Assembly: GCF_025938095.1 (NCBI RefSeq)
Contig: NZ_JAPCZF010000001.1
Coordinates: 1,116,001-1,180,000, forward strand
Origin: Novosphingobium sp. JCM 18896
Lineage (GTDB): Bacteria > Pseudomonadota > Alphaproteobacteria > Sphingomonadales > Sphingomonadaceae
DNA length: 64,000 bases
Direction of reading: 5' to 3'
Made by a program: the position numbers and the translations under genes
The notes under the pieces: generated by a model
The model's input: the letters and a program-made list of their open reading frames with translations, nothing else
Told to the model about the DNA's origin: nothing
Database searches by the model: none
Shown: in pieces, positions 1-10,623 of the stretch
Layout of the letters: every line of letters begins with the position of its first letter
Numbering within the stretch: the stretch's first letter is position 1

Positions 1-1689
1 AGCGTCGTGCGGATGCGCGAGGAGCTGAACGGTGCGCTGACCGAACTCCAGCAGGCCGAGATCGACGCGATCGAGGCACGCCAGGCGCGCACCGGCGCGA
101 TCCGCGAGGAGCTCGACAAGCTCGAGGCCCAGACTCTCGACCAGGCCTCGCGCTTCGCCGCCGAGCTCGAACGGCGCCAGGCCGAGACCACCGCCGCCGA
201 AGAAGCCGCAGTGGCGCGCCTGCGCGAGCATCTGGCCGCGCTGGAATTCATCGCCGCATCGAGCCGCGAACGCCACGGCGAGATCGACGCGGCGGCTGCC
301 GCCGACCTGCAAGAGCGGGTGGCCGCGCTCGATACCGAGATCGCCGAACGCCGCGCGCGCCAGCAGGAGCTCGAAGCCCAGGCCGCGGATCGCCTGCGCG
401 AAAGCCTCGCCGTGATCGACGCCGAGATGGCCGAACGGATCACCCGGCAGGAAGAGCACGGCGCGACGATCCTGGCGCAGGGCCAGACGATCGTGCAGCA
501 GCTTTCCGAATTCGAGAGCCGCACCGCCGAGATCGTCACGCACGGCGAGGCGGCCCAGGCCTCGCTCGGCGCCAGCCTGACCACGCTCGCCACCCGGCTC
601 GGCGAAAGCCGCTCGGCGCTGTCTGGCACCGATCGCGACATCGCCGCGCTGACCGACAGCAGCGTGCGCCTGCTCGAACTGATCCAGGCGAGCGTCAAGC
701 ACAGCCGCGAAGAGCTCCCGCGCGTGCTCGGCGGCGGCGAGGAGCAGTTGTCCGGCCTCGAAGCGCGCATGACCGCGCTGCGCGAGGCGGCCAAGGAGAC
801 CGACGCGCACGGCACCCACATCGCCAAGGCCATCGAGACCGCCAACGGTCACCTGCAGCAGACTTATGCCGAGCTTTCGCAGCTGCAGAGCCAGCTCGAA
901 CAGGCCGGTGCGCTTCACGGCGAGACGCTGACCACCCTGCGCGAACAGCTCGACGCCATCGCCGGCCAGTCCACGCAACTGGCCCACCAGACGCGTGCGC
1001 AACTCGCGCTGGCGCTCGATACGCTATCGGCTTCGACCCAGAAGGCCATCGCCGGCTTCGGCGAGAGCGGCGCCAGCACGGTCTCCACCCTCGCCCGCCA
1101 GCTCGGCAGCGAGAGTGCCGCGGCGATCGAACAGGCCATGCGCACCAGCGCCGAGGAGACCACCGGACAGCTCGAGCGCGCGGTCGCGCAAGCCGCCGCA
1201 GCCGGACGCGACGCCGCGATCCAGCTCCGCGACCAGCTCTCCAAGGTCAACGACCTCGCCGCCAATCTCGAGAGCCGCGTCGCCCATGCGCGCCAGCGCG
1301 CCGAGGAGCAGGTCGACAACGACTTCACCCGCCGCGTCGCGCTGATCACGGAATCGCTGAATTCGAACTCGATCGACATCGCCAAGGCGCTCTCGACCGA
1401 CGTCGCCGACACCGCCTGGACCGCCTATCTGCGTGGCGACCGCGGCATCTTCACGCGCCGTGCGGTGAGCCTGATCGACAATGTCGAGGCCAAGGCCATC
1501 GTCCAGATCTACGAGCGCGACCGTGAGTTCCACGATCACGTCAGCCGCTACATTCACGATTTCGAGGCGATGCTGCGCCAGGTCCTCTCGGCCCGCGACG
1601 GCCAAGCCATGGGCGTGACCCTGCTGTCCTCGGACATGGGCAAGCTCTATGTCACCCTGGCCCAGGCGATCGAACGCCTGCGGAGCTGA
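1..1689 (+). CDS. Large coiled-coil protein, 3' part only (possibly TipN-like polarity factor)
   Basis: The reading frame is already open at base 1, so the N-terminus lies outside the window. About 560 residues are visible. Most are Ala/Glu/Arg/Gln-rich heptad-like sequence typical of a long coiled coil, with no catalytic motif. The last roughly 110 residues (from about residue 450) are more globular, with a block reading DRGIFTRRAV and ending in KLYVTLAQAIERL. From memory this end resembles the conserved C-terminus of alphaproteobacterial TipN-type pole markers, but I cannot verify that. Generic coiled-coil or SMC-like 'ATPase' is the alternative, and no Walker motif is visible in this part. 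A 28-bp inverted repeat lies just after the stop. Confidence 0.6.
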   Translation, partial: SVVRMREELNGALTELQQAEIDAIEARQARTGAIREELDKLEAQTLDQASRFAAELERRQAETTAAEEAAVARLREHLAALEFIAASSRERHGEIDAAAAADLQERVAALDTEIAERRARQQELEAQAADRLRESLAVIDAEMAERITRQEEHGATILAQGQTIVQQLSEFESRTAEIVTHGEAAQASLGASLTTLATRLGESRSALSGTDRDIAALTDSSVRLLELIQASVKHSREELPRVLGGGEEQLSGLEARMTALREAAKETDAHGTHIAKAIETANGHLQQTYAELSQLQSQLEQAGALHGETLTTLREQLDAIAGQSTQLAHQTRAQLALALDTLSASTQKAIAGFGESGASTVSTLARQLGSESAAAIEQAMRTSAEETTGQLERAVAQAAAAGRDAAIQLRDQLSKVNDLAANLESRVAHARQRAEEQVDNDFTRRVALITESLNSNSIDIAKALSTDVADTAWTAYLRGDRGIFTRRAVSLIDNVEAKAIVQIYERDREFHDHVSRYIHDFEAMLRQVLSARDGQAMGVTLLSSDMGKLYVTLAQAIERLRS

Positions 1690-1705
1690 GGCAAGCCCAC
1701 TCCAA

Positions 1706-1801
1706 CCCGTCATCCCCGCGAAAGCGGGGACCTTTGGCCGGTTTATCTCCGATCTCTCGGACAAGCTCGATAGAGGTCCCCGCTTTCGCGGGGATGACGG
1801 G
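1706..1801. repeat. Intergenic inverted-repeat element, family 2 copy A (28-bp perfect arms)
   Basis: Bases 1706-1733 and 1774-1801 are perfect reverse complements. Each arm contains its own small hairpin, CCCCGC-gaaa-GCGGGG, so the element can fold as a long stem or as two short ones. It sits between the stop of the coiled-coil gene and the stop of the convergent DUF1467 gene, where it could act as a bidirectional terminator. Related elements occur at 29547-29650 and 36719-36822. The GTCATCCCCGC core is a familiar dispersed repeat in sphingomonad genomes. Confidence 0.85.
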
Positions 1802-1807
1802 CGATGT

Positions 1808-2092
1808 TCAGATCTTCGCCGCGATCGGCGGTTCGCCGAACAGGTTCAGGTCGCCCGGTACGATCCAGCCATTGACGTAGTTGGCGTAGTAGAGGCCGAA
1901 CAGCACCAGCGCGAGCACCGAGGCGCGCAGCGAGATGCGCTTGGCGTCGAAGTTGGCCGGCGCGCTGTCGGCCTGGCCTGGGGTCTTCTCGATACCCGCC
2001 TCGTCATGGGTGCGGATGCCGAAAGGCATGACGAGGAAAGCGCTGAACACCCAGAACAGCACGTAGATGGCGATGATGGAGGTCAGTTTCAT
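1808..2092 (-). CDS. DUF1467 family small inner-membrane protein
   Basis: The product is 94 residues with two hydrophobic segments. The first is about residues 5-25 (IIAIYVLFWVFSAFLVMPFG), followed by a polar loop with HDEAG, and the second is about residues 56-72 (ALVLFGLYYANYVNGW). This matches the short two-helix DUF1467 proteins of alphaproteobacteria, whose function is unknown. It starts two bases after the rnj stop, so it is very probably the last gene of the nuo-birA-coaX-rnj transcript. Confidence 0.8.
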   Translation of the reverse strand: MKLTSIIAIYVLFWVFSAFLVMPFGIRTHDEAGIEKTPGQADSAPANFDAKRISLRASVLALVLFGLYYANYVNGWIVPGDLNLFGEPPIAAKI

Positions 2093-2094
2093 GA

Positions 2095-3726
2095 TCAGTC
2101 GTCCAGCAGCAGCACTTGCACCTGCGGCTTCTTGCCCGACCAGCGCGTCGCCGCGCGGCGGGCGGCCAGACGCGCGGCCTCGATCCGCGCATCGCGATCG
2201 TGCGCGGCCTTGCCCTTGAGCTTGCCGAGCGCCTGCGCGACGTCCTCGCGCGCTTCCTCGCAGAAGTCGGCATAGTCCTCGTCGAGCGGCAGGCCGACGC
2301 CGGCGATCTCGATGCGGCTGCCGGCGACGGCGACGGTCAGGAAACCGTTGTGCGCGAGCCGGCGGCGCATGACCATCGCCTCGCCATCGGCAGGCGCGAT
2401 GATGTCGCCGTCGAGCACGAGACGACCGGCGCGGACCTCGCCGAACTTGCCTGGCTTGCCCGGGGCAAGCCGCACGAGGTCGCCATTCTTCTGGTTGACC
2501 GCCTTGGGAATGCCGCAGGCCAGACCGAAGCGCGACTGCTCGCGCATGTGGCGAATCTCGCCGTGGACCGGAACCAGGATCTCGGGGCGCAGCCAGCCAT
2601 AAAGCGCCTGAAGATCGGGACGTCCCGGATGGCCCGAGACGTGGATCGGGCTCTGCCGGTCGGTGACGAGTTCGATGTCGCGTTCGGCCAGGCGGTTCTG
2701 GATGCGGCCGATGGCGATCTCGTTGCCCGGGATCTGACGGCTGGAGAACAGCACGACGTCGCCGGCTTCGAGTGCGATCGGGTGATTGCCCTCCGAAATA
2801 CGCGAGAGCGCCGCGCGCGGCTCGCCCTGACCGCCGGTGGCGACGATCAGCACCTCGCCACGCGGCAGATCCATCGCCGTGTCGAAATCAACCAGGTCGG
2901 GCAGATGCTGAAGATAACCGCTGGCCTGGCCGGTCGAGATCATGCGGTCGAGCGAGCGCCCGGCGACACAGAGCTTGCGCCCGGTGGCACGCGCCACCTC
3001 GCCCAGGGTCTGGATACGCGCGACGTTCGAGGCGAAGGTGGTGACGACGATGCGCCGGCCTTTGTGCTTGGCCACCTCTTCGAGCAGCCCGCGATAGACC
3101 TCGCCCTCGGAGCCCGAATTCTCGGGATTGAACACATTGGTGGAATCGCAGACCAGCGCGAGAATACCGCTGTCGCCGATCGCGCAGAGCTCCTCGGCGG
3201 TGGTCGGCTGGCCGATCTGCGGATCCTCGTCGATCTTCCAGTCGCCGGTGTGGAAGATGCGGCCATAAGGCGTGTCGACCAGCACGGCGTTGCCCTCGGC
3301 GATCGAATGCGCCAGCGGCACGTACTGCACTGTGAAATGACCGAGATCGAACGGCTCGAGATGGTCGATCACCTTGAGCTCGACCTTGCCGAGCAGCCCC
3401 GCCTCTTCGAGCTTCGCCGCGACCAGCTTGGCGGTGAACGGAGTCGCATAGAACGGCACGCCGAGTTCCTCGGCGAAATAGGGCACCGCGCCGATGTGAT
3501 CCTCGTGCGCATGGGTCAGCACGATACCGACGAGGTCCTCCTTGCGGTCCTCGATGAATTCGAGATCGGCGAAGACCAGGTCGACCCCCGGATATTCCGA
3601 ACCGCTGAAGGTCATGCCGAGGTCGACCATCAGCCACTTGCCGTCGCAGCCGTAGAGATTGACGTTCATGCCGATCTCGCCCGAGCCGCCGAGCGCACAG
3701 AAGAGCAGTTCGTTACCCGGTTTCAC
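2095..3726 (-). CDS. rnj: Ribonuclease J
   Basis: A 543-residue metallo-beta-lactamase/beta-CASP nuclease for mRNA decay and rRNA maturation (5'-3' exo- and endonuclease). The zinc motif THAHEDH is at residues 71-77, preceded by the family signature [11 protein letters not shown] near residue 11. The beta-CASP part carries SGHPGRPD and VHGE motifs in the second half. Length fits the family (about 550). The start is GTG, overlapping the coaX stop as GTGA, which implies translational coupling. RNase J is known from several alphaproteobacteria, so its presence is expected. Confidence 0.95.
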   Translation of the reverse strand: MKPGNELLFCALGGSGEIGMNVNLYGCDGKWLMVDLGMTFSGSEYPGVDLVFADLEFIEDRKEDLVGIVLTHAHEDHIGAVPYFAEELGVPFYATPFTAKLVAAKLEEAGLLGKVELKVIDHLEPFDLGHFTVQYVPLAHSIAEGNAVLVDTPYGRIFHTGDWKIDEDPQIGQPTTAEELCAIGDSGILALVCDSTNVFNPENSGSEGEVYRGLLEEVAKHKGRRIVVTTFASNVARIQTLGEVARATGRKLCVAGRSLDRMISTGQASGYLQHLPDLVDFDTAMDLPRGEVLIVATGGQGEPRAALSRISEGNHPIALEAGDVVLFSSRQIPGNEIAIGRIQNRLAERDIELVTDRQSPIHVSGHPGRPDLQALYGWLRPEILVPVHGEIRHMREQSRFGLACGIPKAVNQKNGDLVRLAPGKPGKFGEVRAGRLVLDGDIIAPADGEAMVMRRRLAHNGFLTVAVAGSRIEIAGVGLPLDEDYADFCEEAREDVAQALGKLKGKAAHDRDARIEAARLAARRAATRWSGKKPQVQVLLLDD

Positions 3727-4517
3727 TTGGTTTCGCTTCCCTGGGCCGCAGCCCTTTCCGCCAGCAGAGCCAGCCCGTCGAGCGTGAGGTCCGCATCGAC
3801 CGCATCGAAGATGTCCGTCACCTCGTCGAACAGCACGGCAAGGCCGCCCGTCGCGATGACCTTGGCCGGACGGCCGATCTGCTCGCGCATGCGGGCGATC
3901 AGCCCTTCCATCATCGCGACATAGCCCCAGAACACGCCGATTAGCATGGCATCCTCGGTGTTGGTGCCGATCACGCTCTTGCTGTCGGGCACACGGATCG
4001 CAATGCGCGGCAGCATGGCGGTGTTCCCGACCAGCGCGTCGAGCGAGAGGTTGATGCCCGGGGCGATGATGCCGCCCTTGTAAGCGCCATGAAAATCTAT
4101 GACGTCGAAGGTCGTCGCCGTGCCGAAATCGACGACGATCAGGTCACCCGGATACTTGGCATGGGCGGCGATGGCATTGACCGCGCGGTCGGCACCGACC
4201 GAACTCGGCTGGTCGACGTCGAGATCGATGCCGTAGTCCGCCGTGCCCTGCCCGGCGATCAGCGGCTCGACGAAGAAGTAATTGCTCGCCAGGACCTGGA
4301 TGTTGTGGAGCGCGCGCGGGACCACGGTGCAGACGATGATCTGCGTGATCTCCTCGCGCTTGATGCCGCGGATCTCGAGCAGTTGCATCAGCCAGACGGC
4401 ATATTCGTCGCCGGTGCGCCGCGGATCGGTGGCGATGCGCCAGCGGGCCTTGAGCTTGCGGCCCTCGAACAGCGCGAAGACGACGTTGGTGTTGCCGGCG
4501 TCGATGGCGAGCAGCAT
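3723..4517 (-). CDS. coaX: Type III pantothenate kinase
   Basis: A 264-residue ASKHA-fold kinase phosphorylating pantothenate in the first step of CoA synthesis. The phosphate loop AIDAGNTN is at residues 4-11, followed by GADRAVNA near residue 107 and [11 protein letters not shown] near residue 128, all typical of CoaX. The ATG has AAGGAG six bases upstream. It follows birA by 10 bases and its stop overlaps the rnj GTG start. A biotin ligase/CoA kinase/RNase J trio behind nuoN is a conserved alphaproteobacterial arrangement. Confidence 0.95.
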   Translation of the reverse strand: MLLAIDAGNTNVVFALFEGRKLKARWRIATDPRRTGDEYAVWLMQLLEIRGIKREEITQIIVCTVVPRALHNIQVLASNYFFVEPLIAGQGTADYGIDLDVDQPSSVGADRAVNAIAAHAKYPGDLIVVDFGTATTFDVIDFHGAYKGGIIAPGINLSLDALVGNTAMLPRIAIRVPDSKSVIGTNTEDAMLIGVFWGYVAMMEGLIARMREQIGRPAKVIATGGLAVLFDEVTDIFDAVDADLTLDGLALLAERAAAQGSETK

Positions 4518-4527
4518 CGGAAGCTCC

Positions 4528-5235
4528 TTACGCGTCCGGGGTCAGACGGACTTCGCCCGCATGGATGGCACGGGTCTGCCCGTCGTCCAAGCGCAGCAGC
4601 AGCGCGCCGTCCTCGGCGAGCCCGGCGAAGGTGCCGTTCAGCACCCCCTCCTCAGGGTCACCGACGGTGAGCGGGGTGCCGAGCGGGTGCGCGGCGGCGA
4701 GCCAGCGCTGGACCACCGGCGCCAGGCCGAAATGGCGCCAGCGTTCGAGTTCTTCGGCGAAGATGCGTTCGAGATGGGCGGCGAAGGCGTCACGGTCGAC
4801 GCCGCCCAGCGCCACGGTCTCGCGATCGGCGACCGCGGGCGCCTGGGCGAGATTGACGCCGATACCGATGACGACGCTGTCGTTGACACGCTCGAGCAGG
4901 ATGCCTGCCAGCTTGGCCCTGCCGACCAGCAGGTCGTTGGGCCATTTCAGCGTGGCCGACGCGCCATCTTCAAGGTGCGGCGCGACCGCCGCATGGACGG
5001 CAAGCCCGGCGAGCAGCGCGAGCGAGGCCGGCTCGGGATCGCCGAAGCGCAGATGCGCGACGGTCGAGCCCATGAAATTGCCGGCAGCGTCGAACCAGTC
5101 GCGGCCCTGCCGGCCCTTCCCGGCGGTCTGCCGGTCGGCGACCAGCCAGTCCCCCTCGACCACGCTCTCGCCGGCGCGCAGGCGCGCGGCGAGGTCTGCG
5201 TTGGTCGAACCGGTTTCGGCTAGGGTCTGGATCAC
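4528..5235 (-). CDS. birA: Biotin--[acetyl-CoA-carboxylase] ligase
   Basis: A 235-residue class I biotin protein ligase that attaches biotin to the BCCP subunit of acetyl-CoA carboxylase. Recognisable parts are ETGSTNADL near the N-terminus, the biotinyl-AMP loop [16 protein letters not shown], and a small C-terminal barrel. There is no N-terminal helix-turn-helix, so it should be a pure enzyme and not a repressor. I chose GTG at 5235, which overlaps the nuoN stop (GTGA). A longer frame runs into nuoN but its extra residues are an Arg-rich shadow of nuoN. Confidence 0.92.
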   Translation of the reverse strand: MIQTLAETGSTNADLAARLRAGESVVEGDWLVADRQTAGKGRQGRDWFDAAGNFMGSTVAHLRFGDPEPASLALLAGLAVHAAVAPHLEDGASATLKWPNDLLVGRAKLAGILLERVNDSVVIGIGVNLAQAPAVADRETVALGGVDRDAFAAHLERIFAEELERWRHFGLAPVVQRWLAAAHPLGTPLTVGDPEEGVLNGTFAGLAEDGALLLRLDDGQTRAIHAGEVRLTPDA

Positions 5236-6695
5236 ACCGCGGCGAACAGCGCGGCGGCTGCGGTGTCGGCCAGGCTGCCCAGGCACTTGGTCAGCAGGTA
5301 GCCGAGCGGCGAGATGAACAGCGCCGAAAGCGCCAGCAGGGCCTGGTGCGCCCAGTCGCTACGGCCGACGGCCTTGCCCGTGGGTTCGTCGAAGTACATG
5401 ACCTTGACGATCTTGAGGTAGTAGAACGCGCCGATCACCGAAGCGGCGATACCGATCGCGGCCAGCGGCACGAGGCCCGCCTGAACCGCGGCCTGGAAGA
5501 CCACGAACTTGCCCCAGAAGCCGAACAGCGGCGGAATGCCTGCGAGGCTGAACATGACCATGGCCAGCGCCGCCGCGAGCACCTTGCGATCGCGCGAGAG
5601 CCCGGCGATGTCGGAAATCGCCTCGACCTGGTTGCCCTCGGCATCCTTGAGCATCAGCACGGCAACGAAGCCGCCCACGGTCATCGCCACGTAGATCGCC
5701 AGGTAGACGAGCATCGCCGAAGCGCCCTGGACGGTGCCGGCGGCGAGGCCGATCAGGATGAAGCCGACGTTGTTGATCGACGAATAGGCCATCAGGCGCT
5801 TGATGTTCTTCTGACCGATGGCACCGAGCGCGCCGACGACGATCGAGGCGAGCGCCGCGAAGATCACGATCTGGCGCCAGGCGTCGGCCTGCGAGCCGAA
5901 GGCATCGAGCGCGACGCGCATCGTCAGGGCTAGCGCCGCCACCTTGGGCGCCGTGGCGAAGAACATCGTCACCGGGGTCGGCGCGCCTTCGTAGACGTCG
6001 GGCGTCCACATGTGGAACGGCACCGCCGAGATCTTGAAGGCCAGGCCAGCGAGCACGAAGACCACGCCGAACAGCGCGCCGGTCGAGAGACCGCCACCCA
6101 GCGCGGCGCTGATGCCCGAGAAGTTGGTCGTGCCGGTGAAGCCATAGGTCAGGCTCATGCCGAACAGCAGGATGCCGCTGGCGAGCGCGCCGAGCACGAA
6201 GTACTTGAGGCCCGCTTCGGCCGAGCGATCGTCGCTGCGCAGCATCGCGGCGAGCACGTAGCTGGCCAGCGAGGCCATCTCGAGGCCGATGTAGAGCGTC
6301 AGCAGATCGGTGGCCGAGACCATGATCCCGCCGCCGAGCGCGGCGAACAGGACCAGGATCGGATATTCGGCGCGCATCGCACCCGCGCGTTCGAAGAACT
6401 GCGGCGCGATCATCAGCGAGGCACCGGCGGCGCCGTAGATCAGCAGCTTGGCGAAGCTGGCGAAGGCGTCGGCGCGGAACTGGCCGAAGAAGGCATAGGT
6501 ATCGGGGCCCGAGGCACCGGCGCAGAGCGCAGGCGCCGCGAAGCAGGCGGCGCCGACGAGCGCGGCGACCGACAGGATCGAGATCAGGCGGCTCGCCTTG
6601 TCACCGCTCCAGGCGGCGACGAGCAGCAGGATCAGGCCGGCAATGCTCAGCAGTTCTTCGGGCGCAATAAGGCGCAGCGAGTGGGACCAGTCCAT
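5232..6695 (-). CDS. nuoN: NADH-quinone oxidoreductase subunit N
   Basis: A 487-residue antiporter-like proton-pumping subunit of complex I in the inner membrane, with about 14 hydrophobic helices. The conserved core GLEMASLASYVLAAMLR is near residue 137 and SSINNVGFILIG near residue 305. The start overlaps the nuoM stop (TGATG). It is the last Nuo subunit of the operon, directly coupled to birA. Confidence 0.97.
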   Translation of the reverse strand: MDWSHSLRLIAPEELLSIAGLILLLVAAWSGDKASRLISILSVAALVGAACFAAPALCAGASGPDTYAFFGQFRADAFASFAKLLIYGAAGASLMIAPQFFERAGAMRAEYPILVLFAALGGGIMVSATDLLTLYIGLEMASLASYVLAAMLRSDDRSAEAGLKYFVLGALASGILLFGMSLTYGFTGTTNFSGISAALGGGLSTGALFGVVFVLAGLAFKISAVPFHMWTPDVYEGAPTPVTMFFATAPKVAALALTMRVALDAFGSQADAWRQIVIFAALASIVVGALGAIGQKNIKRLMAYSSINNVGFILIGLAAGTVQGASAMLVYLAIYVAMTVGGFVAVLMLKDAEGNQVEAISDIAGLSRDRKVLAAALAMVMFSLAGIPPLFGFWGKFVVFQAAVQAGLVPLAAIGIAASVIGAFYYLKIVKVMYFDEPTGKAVGRSDWAHQALLALSALFISPLGYLLTKCLGSLADTAAAALFAAV

Positions 6696-8230
6696 CAGTG
6701 GTGCGCCCCCTCATGCGCCGCATCTTGGGTTTTGGGTTGTGCCTTCGCCACCGCGAGCGTCGCGTCGCCATGGGGCCGAGCCCGGGCGATACGCGCGTCG
6801 AGCGCAGCGATGTCCTGCCGCATCGGCGCCAGGAAGCTTTCGGGATAGACGCCCATCCACAGCACGGCGGCTGCGATCGGCGCCATCATCAGCCACTCGC
6901 GCAGGTCGAGATCGAGCATGGCGGCGGCATCGGCGTTCTTCTGCTCGCCGAAGATCACCCGGCGATAGAGATAGAGCATGTAGGCGGCGCCGAGGATGAT
7001 GCCCGTCGTCGCGATCAGCGCCACCCAGGTCGAGACCTGGAAGATGCCGGCCAGGCTCAGGAATTCGCCGACGAAGCCCGAGGTGCCGGGCAGGCCGACC
7101 GAAGCCATCGTGAACAGCATCATGAACAGCGCGTAGTAGGGCATGTTCGTCGCAAGGCCGCCGTAGCGGTCGATCTCACGCGTGTGCAGGCGATCGTAGA
7201 TCACGCCGACGCCGAGGAACAGCGCGCCCGAAACCAGGCCGTGGCTGAGCATGACGATCATCGAGCCTTCGAGGCCCTGCACGTTGAACGAGAACAGGCC
7301 GATCGTGACGATCGCCATGTGCGCGACCGACGAATAGGCGATCAGCTTCTTCATGTCGTGCTGGACCAGCGCGATCAGCGAGGTGACCACCACCGCGACC
7401 ATCGACAGCCAGTAGACCAGCCAGGCGAACTGGGCCGAAGCCTCGGGGAACATCGGCAGCGCGAAGCGGATGAAGCCATAGCCACCCATCTTGAGCAGCA
7501 CGCCGGCCAGGATCACCGAGCCCGCGGTCGGCGCCTGAACGTGCGCGGCCGGCAGCCAGGTGTGGACCGGCCACATCGGCATCTTCACCGCGAAGCTCGC
7601 GAAGAAGGCCAGCCACAGCCAGGTCTGCGCCTCCTTCGGGAAGTCGTAGGCCATCAGCGTCGGGATGTCGGTGGTGCCCGCCTCGTTCACCATCCACAGC
7701 ATCGCGATCAGCATCACCACCGAGCCGAGCAGGGTGTAGAGGAAGAACTTGTACGACGCGTAGATGCGGTCCGTGCCGCCCCAGATGCCGATGATCAGGT
7801 ACATCGGGATCAGGCCGGCTTCGAAGAAGATGTAGAACAGGTACAGATCCTGCGCGGTGAACACGCCGATGATCAGCACTTCGACCAGCAGGAAGGCGGC
7901 GTTGTATTCGCCGACGCGCTTCTCGATCGAGTTCCACCCCGCGCCGATGCAAACCGGCATGAGGAAGACCGTCAGCATGATCAGCATCAGGGCGATGCCG
8001 TCGATGCCGAGCGCCCAGTTGAAGCCGGCGAAGAGCTCGACCTTTTCCTGGAACTGCCACTGCGCGCCGCCGACGTCGTAATTGGCCCAGAGCAGCACGC
8101 CGAGCGCGAAGTCGATCAAGGTTGCGATCAGCGCGATCGAACGCGCCGCCTTGGCCTCGGTCAGAAGGCAAGCCACCGCGCCGACGAGCGGCACGAGCAT
8201 CATGAGCGAGAGGATGGGAAAACCGTTCAT
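6695..8230 (-). CDS. nuoM: NADH-quinone oxidoreductase subunit M
   Basis: A 511-residue antiporter-like membrane subunit of complex I. It contains the charged-helix signature GLIPMYLIIGIWGG and PMWPVHTWLPAAHVQAP, followed by AYSSVAHM. I start it at ATG 8230 (MNGFPILS), which has TAAGG just upstream. An upstream in-frame ATG at 8269 would run into nuoL. The C-terminal tail is short and polar and ends HEGAHH. Confidence 0.96.
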   Translation of the reverse strand: MNGFPILSLMMLVPLVGAVACLLTEAKAARSIALIATLIDFALGVLLWANYDVGGAQWQFQEKVELFAGFNWALGIDGIALMLIMLTVFLMPVCIGAGWNSIEKRVGEYNAAFLLVEVLIIGVFTAQDLYLFYIFFEAGLIPMYLIIGIWGGTDRIYASYKFFLYTLLGSVVMLIAMLWMVNEAGTTDIPTLMAYDFPKEAQTWLWLAFFASFAVKMPMWPVHTWLPAAHVQAPTAGSVILAGVLLKMGGYGFIRFALPMFPEASAQFAWLVYWLSMVAVVVTSLIALVQHDMKKLIAYSSVAHMAIVTIGLFSFNVQGLEGSMIVMLSHGLVSGALFLGVGVIYDRLHTREIDRYGGLATNMPYYALFMMLFTMASVGLPGTSGFVGEFLSLAGIFQVSTWVALIATTGIILGAAYMLYLYRRVIFGEQKNADAAAMLDLDLREWLMMAPIAAAVLWMGVYPESFLAPMRQDIAALDARIARARPHGDATLAVAKAQPKTQDAAHEGAHH

Positions 8231-8234
8231 TACC

Positions 8235-10313
8235 TTAGCCCACCATTGCCCAGCTAATTGCCCCGACAAGACCCAGCAGCATCACCAGCGCATAGCTGTA
8301 GAGATAGCCCGACTGGACCTTCTGCGCGTAGGTCGAACCCTTGGCGACGACCCAGGCCGCGCCATCGGGACCGAGCCGATCGACGATGCCGATGTCCACC
8401 TGCTTCCAGAACACCTTGCCGAGCCAGAAGGCCGGGCGGACGAACAGGAAGTTGTAGAGCTCGTCGAAGAACCACTTGTTGTAGACGAACTTGTGAAGCG
8501 CACCGAACTGGCTGACGAAGGTCGCCGGGAAGCTCGGGTTCTTCAGATAGGCGTACCAGGCGGTCAGCAGACCGATGGTCATCGCCGTGAACGGCGCCCA
8601 CTTAACCCAGGTCGGCACTTCGTGCATCGCGTGGATCAGGTGCTCGCTGAACACGAGGCTGCCCTTCCAGAACTCGCCGTCGCCTTCGCTGATGAACGAA
8701 TGGTGGAAGACCAGGCCGGCGAAGACCGCGCCCAGGCTCAGCACGATGAGCGGGATCAGCATCGGCAGCGGGCTCTCGTGCGGGTGGTAGCCCGCGGTGC
8801 CGTCGCCGTGATCCTCATGACCGTGGCCATGCGCGTGGTCGTCGTGACCGTGACCATCGTGCGCGTGCGCATCGTGGGCGTGGTCGTCATGGCCATGGCC
8901 GTGCGCATCGTGGACCGCGTGCTGGATATGCTCCGACCCGGCCCAGCGCGGCTTGCCGAAGAAGGTCAGGAAAGCCAGGCGCCACGAATAGAAGCTGGTC
9001 ATCAGCGCGGCGCAGATGCCCATCCAGAACGCGAAGGTGCCGAGCTCCTTGCCCGAACCGAAGGCCGCCTCGAGGATCGCGTCCTTCGAGTAGAAGCCCG
9101 CGAAGCCGATCGTGCCGGCAATGCCGACGCCGGTGATGGCCAGCGTACCCAGAGTCATCGCCCAGAAGGTGATCGGGATGTGCTTACGCAGGCCGCCGTA
9201 GAAGCGCATGTCCTGCTCGTGGTGCATCGCGTGGATGACCGAGCCGGCACCGAGGAACAGCAGCGCCTTGAAGAAGGCGTGCGTGAACAGGTGGAACATG
9301 GCCGCGCCATAGGCACCCGAACCCGCGGCGAAGAACATGTAGCCGAGCTGCGAACAGGTCGAATAGGCGATCACGCGCTTGATGTCCCACTGCGTCGTGC
9401 CGACGGTGGCGGCGAAGAAGCAGGTGGCGGCGCCGACGAAGGTGACGACGCTGAGCGCGGTCGGGCTGGTCTCGAACAGCGGCGACAGGCGACAGACCAT
9501 GAAGACGCCGGCGGTGACCATGGTCGCCGCGTGGATCAGCGCCGACACCGGGGTCGGGCCTTCCATCGCGTCCGGAAGCCAGGTGTGCAGGCCGAGCTGC
9601 GCCGACTTGCCCATCGCGCCGATGAACAGGAGGATGCAGAGCACGGTCATCGTGTCGAAACGGTGGCCCAGAAAGCCGATCGTCGTGCCGGCCATGCCAG
9701 GCGCGGCGTCGAGGATCGCCGGGATCGAGACCGTGCCGAACACCAGATAGACGCCGAAGATGCCCATCATGAAGCCGAGGTCGCCGACGCGGTTGACCAC
9801 GAAGGCCTTGATCGCGGCGGCGCCGGCCGAGGGCTTCTTGAACCAGAAGCCGATCAGTAGGTACGAGGCCAGGCCCACGCCTTCCCAACCGAAGAACATC
9901 TGGACGAGGTTGTCGGCCGTCACGAGCATGAGCATCGCGAAGGTGAACAGCGACAGGTAGGAGAAGAACCGCGGCTGATCCGGGTCTTCCTCCATATAGC
10001 CCCAGCTATAGAGGTGGACGAGCGCCGAGACGCTGGTGATGACGACGAGCATGACCGCGGTCAGCGTGTCGACGCGCAGCGCCCAGTCGAAGCTCATGGT
10101 GCCCGACTGCACCCAGTGCAGCACCGGCACGACCGAGGGTTCGGCGTGGCCGCTCAGGAAACCGAGAAAGATCGGCCAGGACAGCGCGCACGAAACGAAC
10201 AGCGCGCCGGTCGTGATCGACTTGACGACGGTGTTGCCGAGCATGCGGTTGCCCAGGCCGCCGATGATGGCGGCCAGCATCGGCAGGAATACGATGAAGA
10301 GGATCGAATGCAC
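8235..10313 (-). CDS. nuoL: NADH-quinone oxidoreductase subunit L with His-rich insertion
   Basis: A 692-residue antiporter-like subunit with the long lateral helix at the C-terminus. Core motifs are [50 protein letters not shown] and [12 protein letters not shown]. Residues about 462-512 form a hydrophilic loop with about 19 histidines plus Asp and Gly in [13 protein letters not shown] repeats. Escherichia coli NuoL (about 613 residues) lacks this loop. Its position between transmembrane segments suggests a solvent-exposed metal-binding stretch, which is inference. The gene begins 4 bases after nuoK ends. Confidence 0.96.
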   Translation of the reverse strand: MHSILFIVFLPMLAAIIGGLGNRMLGNTVVKSITTGALFVSCALSWPIFLGFLSGHAEPSVVPVLHWVQSGTMSFDWALRVDTLTAVMLVVITSVSALVHLYSWGYMEEDPDQPRFFSYLSLFTFAMLMLVTADNLVQMFFGWEGVGLASYLLIGFWFKKPSAGAAAIKAFVVNRVGDLGFMMGIFGVYLVFGTVSIPAILDAAPGMAGTTIGFLGHRFDTMTVLCILLFIGAMGKSAQLGLHTWLPDAMEGPTPVSALIHAATMVTAGVFMVCRLSPLFETSPTALSVVTFVGAATCFFAATVGTTQWDIKRVIAYSTCSQLGYMFFAAGSGAYGAAMFHLFTHAFFKALLFLGAGSVIHAMHHEQDMRFYGGLRKHIPITFWAMTLGTLAITGVGIAGTIGFAGFYSKDAILEAAFGSGKELGTFAFWMGICAALMTSFYSWRLAFLTFFGKPRWAGSEHIQHAVHDAHGHGHDDHAHDAHAHDGHGHDDHAHGHGHEDHGDGTAGYHPHESPLPMLIPLIVLSLGAVFAGLVFHHSFISEGDGEFWKGSLVFSEHLIHAMHEVPTWVKWAPFTAMTIGLLTAWYAYLKNPSFPATFVSQFGALHKFVYNKWFFDELYNFLFVRPAFWLGKVFWKQVDIGIVDRLGPDGAAWVVAKGSTYAQKVQSGYLYSYALVMLLGLVGAISWAMVG

Positions 10314-10317
10314 CGGT

Positions 10318-10623
10318 TTACCCCTTCATCCGGTTGACGTCGTCGACGGCGATCGTGCCGCGGCCGCGGAAGTAGATGACCAGGATCGCGAGGCCGATAG
10401 CCGCTTCACCAGCGGCCACGGTCAGCACGAACATGGCGAAGATCTGGCCGGTCAGGTCCTGCAGGAAGGCGCTGAACGCGACGAGGTTGATGTTCACAGC
10501 CAGCAGGATCAGCTCGATCGCCATGAGGATGACGATGACGTTCTTGCGGTTGAGGAAGATGCCGAGGACGCCGAGCACGAACAGGATCGAGCTGACGACG
10601 ACGTAGTGTTCGATGCCGATCAC
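10318..10623 (-). CDS. nuoK: NADH-quinone oxidoreductase subunit K
   Basis: A 101-residue three-helix membrane subunit of complex I (ND4L homologue). The buried glutamates used in proton transfer are visible in [16 protein letters not shown] and [13 protein letters not shown]. Length is exactly that of the family. Its ATG overlaps the nuoJ stop by four bases (ATGA). Confidence 0.97.
   Translation of the reverse strand: MIGIEHYVVVSSILFVLGVLGIFLNRKNVIVILMAIELILLAVNINLVAFSAFLQDLTGQIFAMFVLTVAAGEAAIGLAILVIYFRGRGTIAVDDVNRMKG

Noticed and set aside
5236..5286. 5' extension of birA upstream of GTG 5235
   Set aside because: The extra residues overlap nuoN in another frame and are Arg/Pro-rich; biotin ligases without HTH begin near [12 protein letters not shown].
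6698..8257. Long plus-strand frames opposite nuoM and nuoL
   Set aside because: Translations are His/Asp/Arg/Gln-rich mirror images of hydrophobic membrane-protein codons. No ribosome site or domain is seen.
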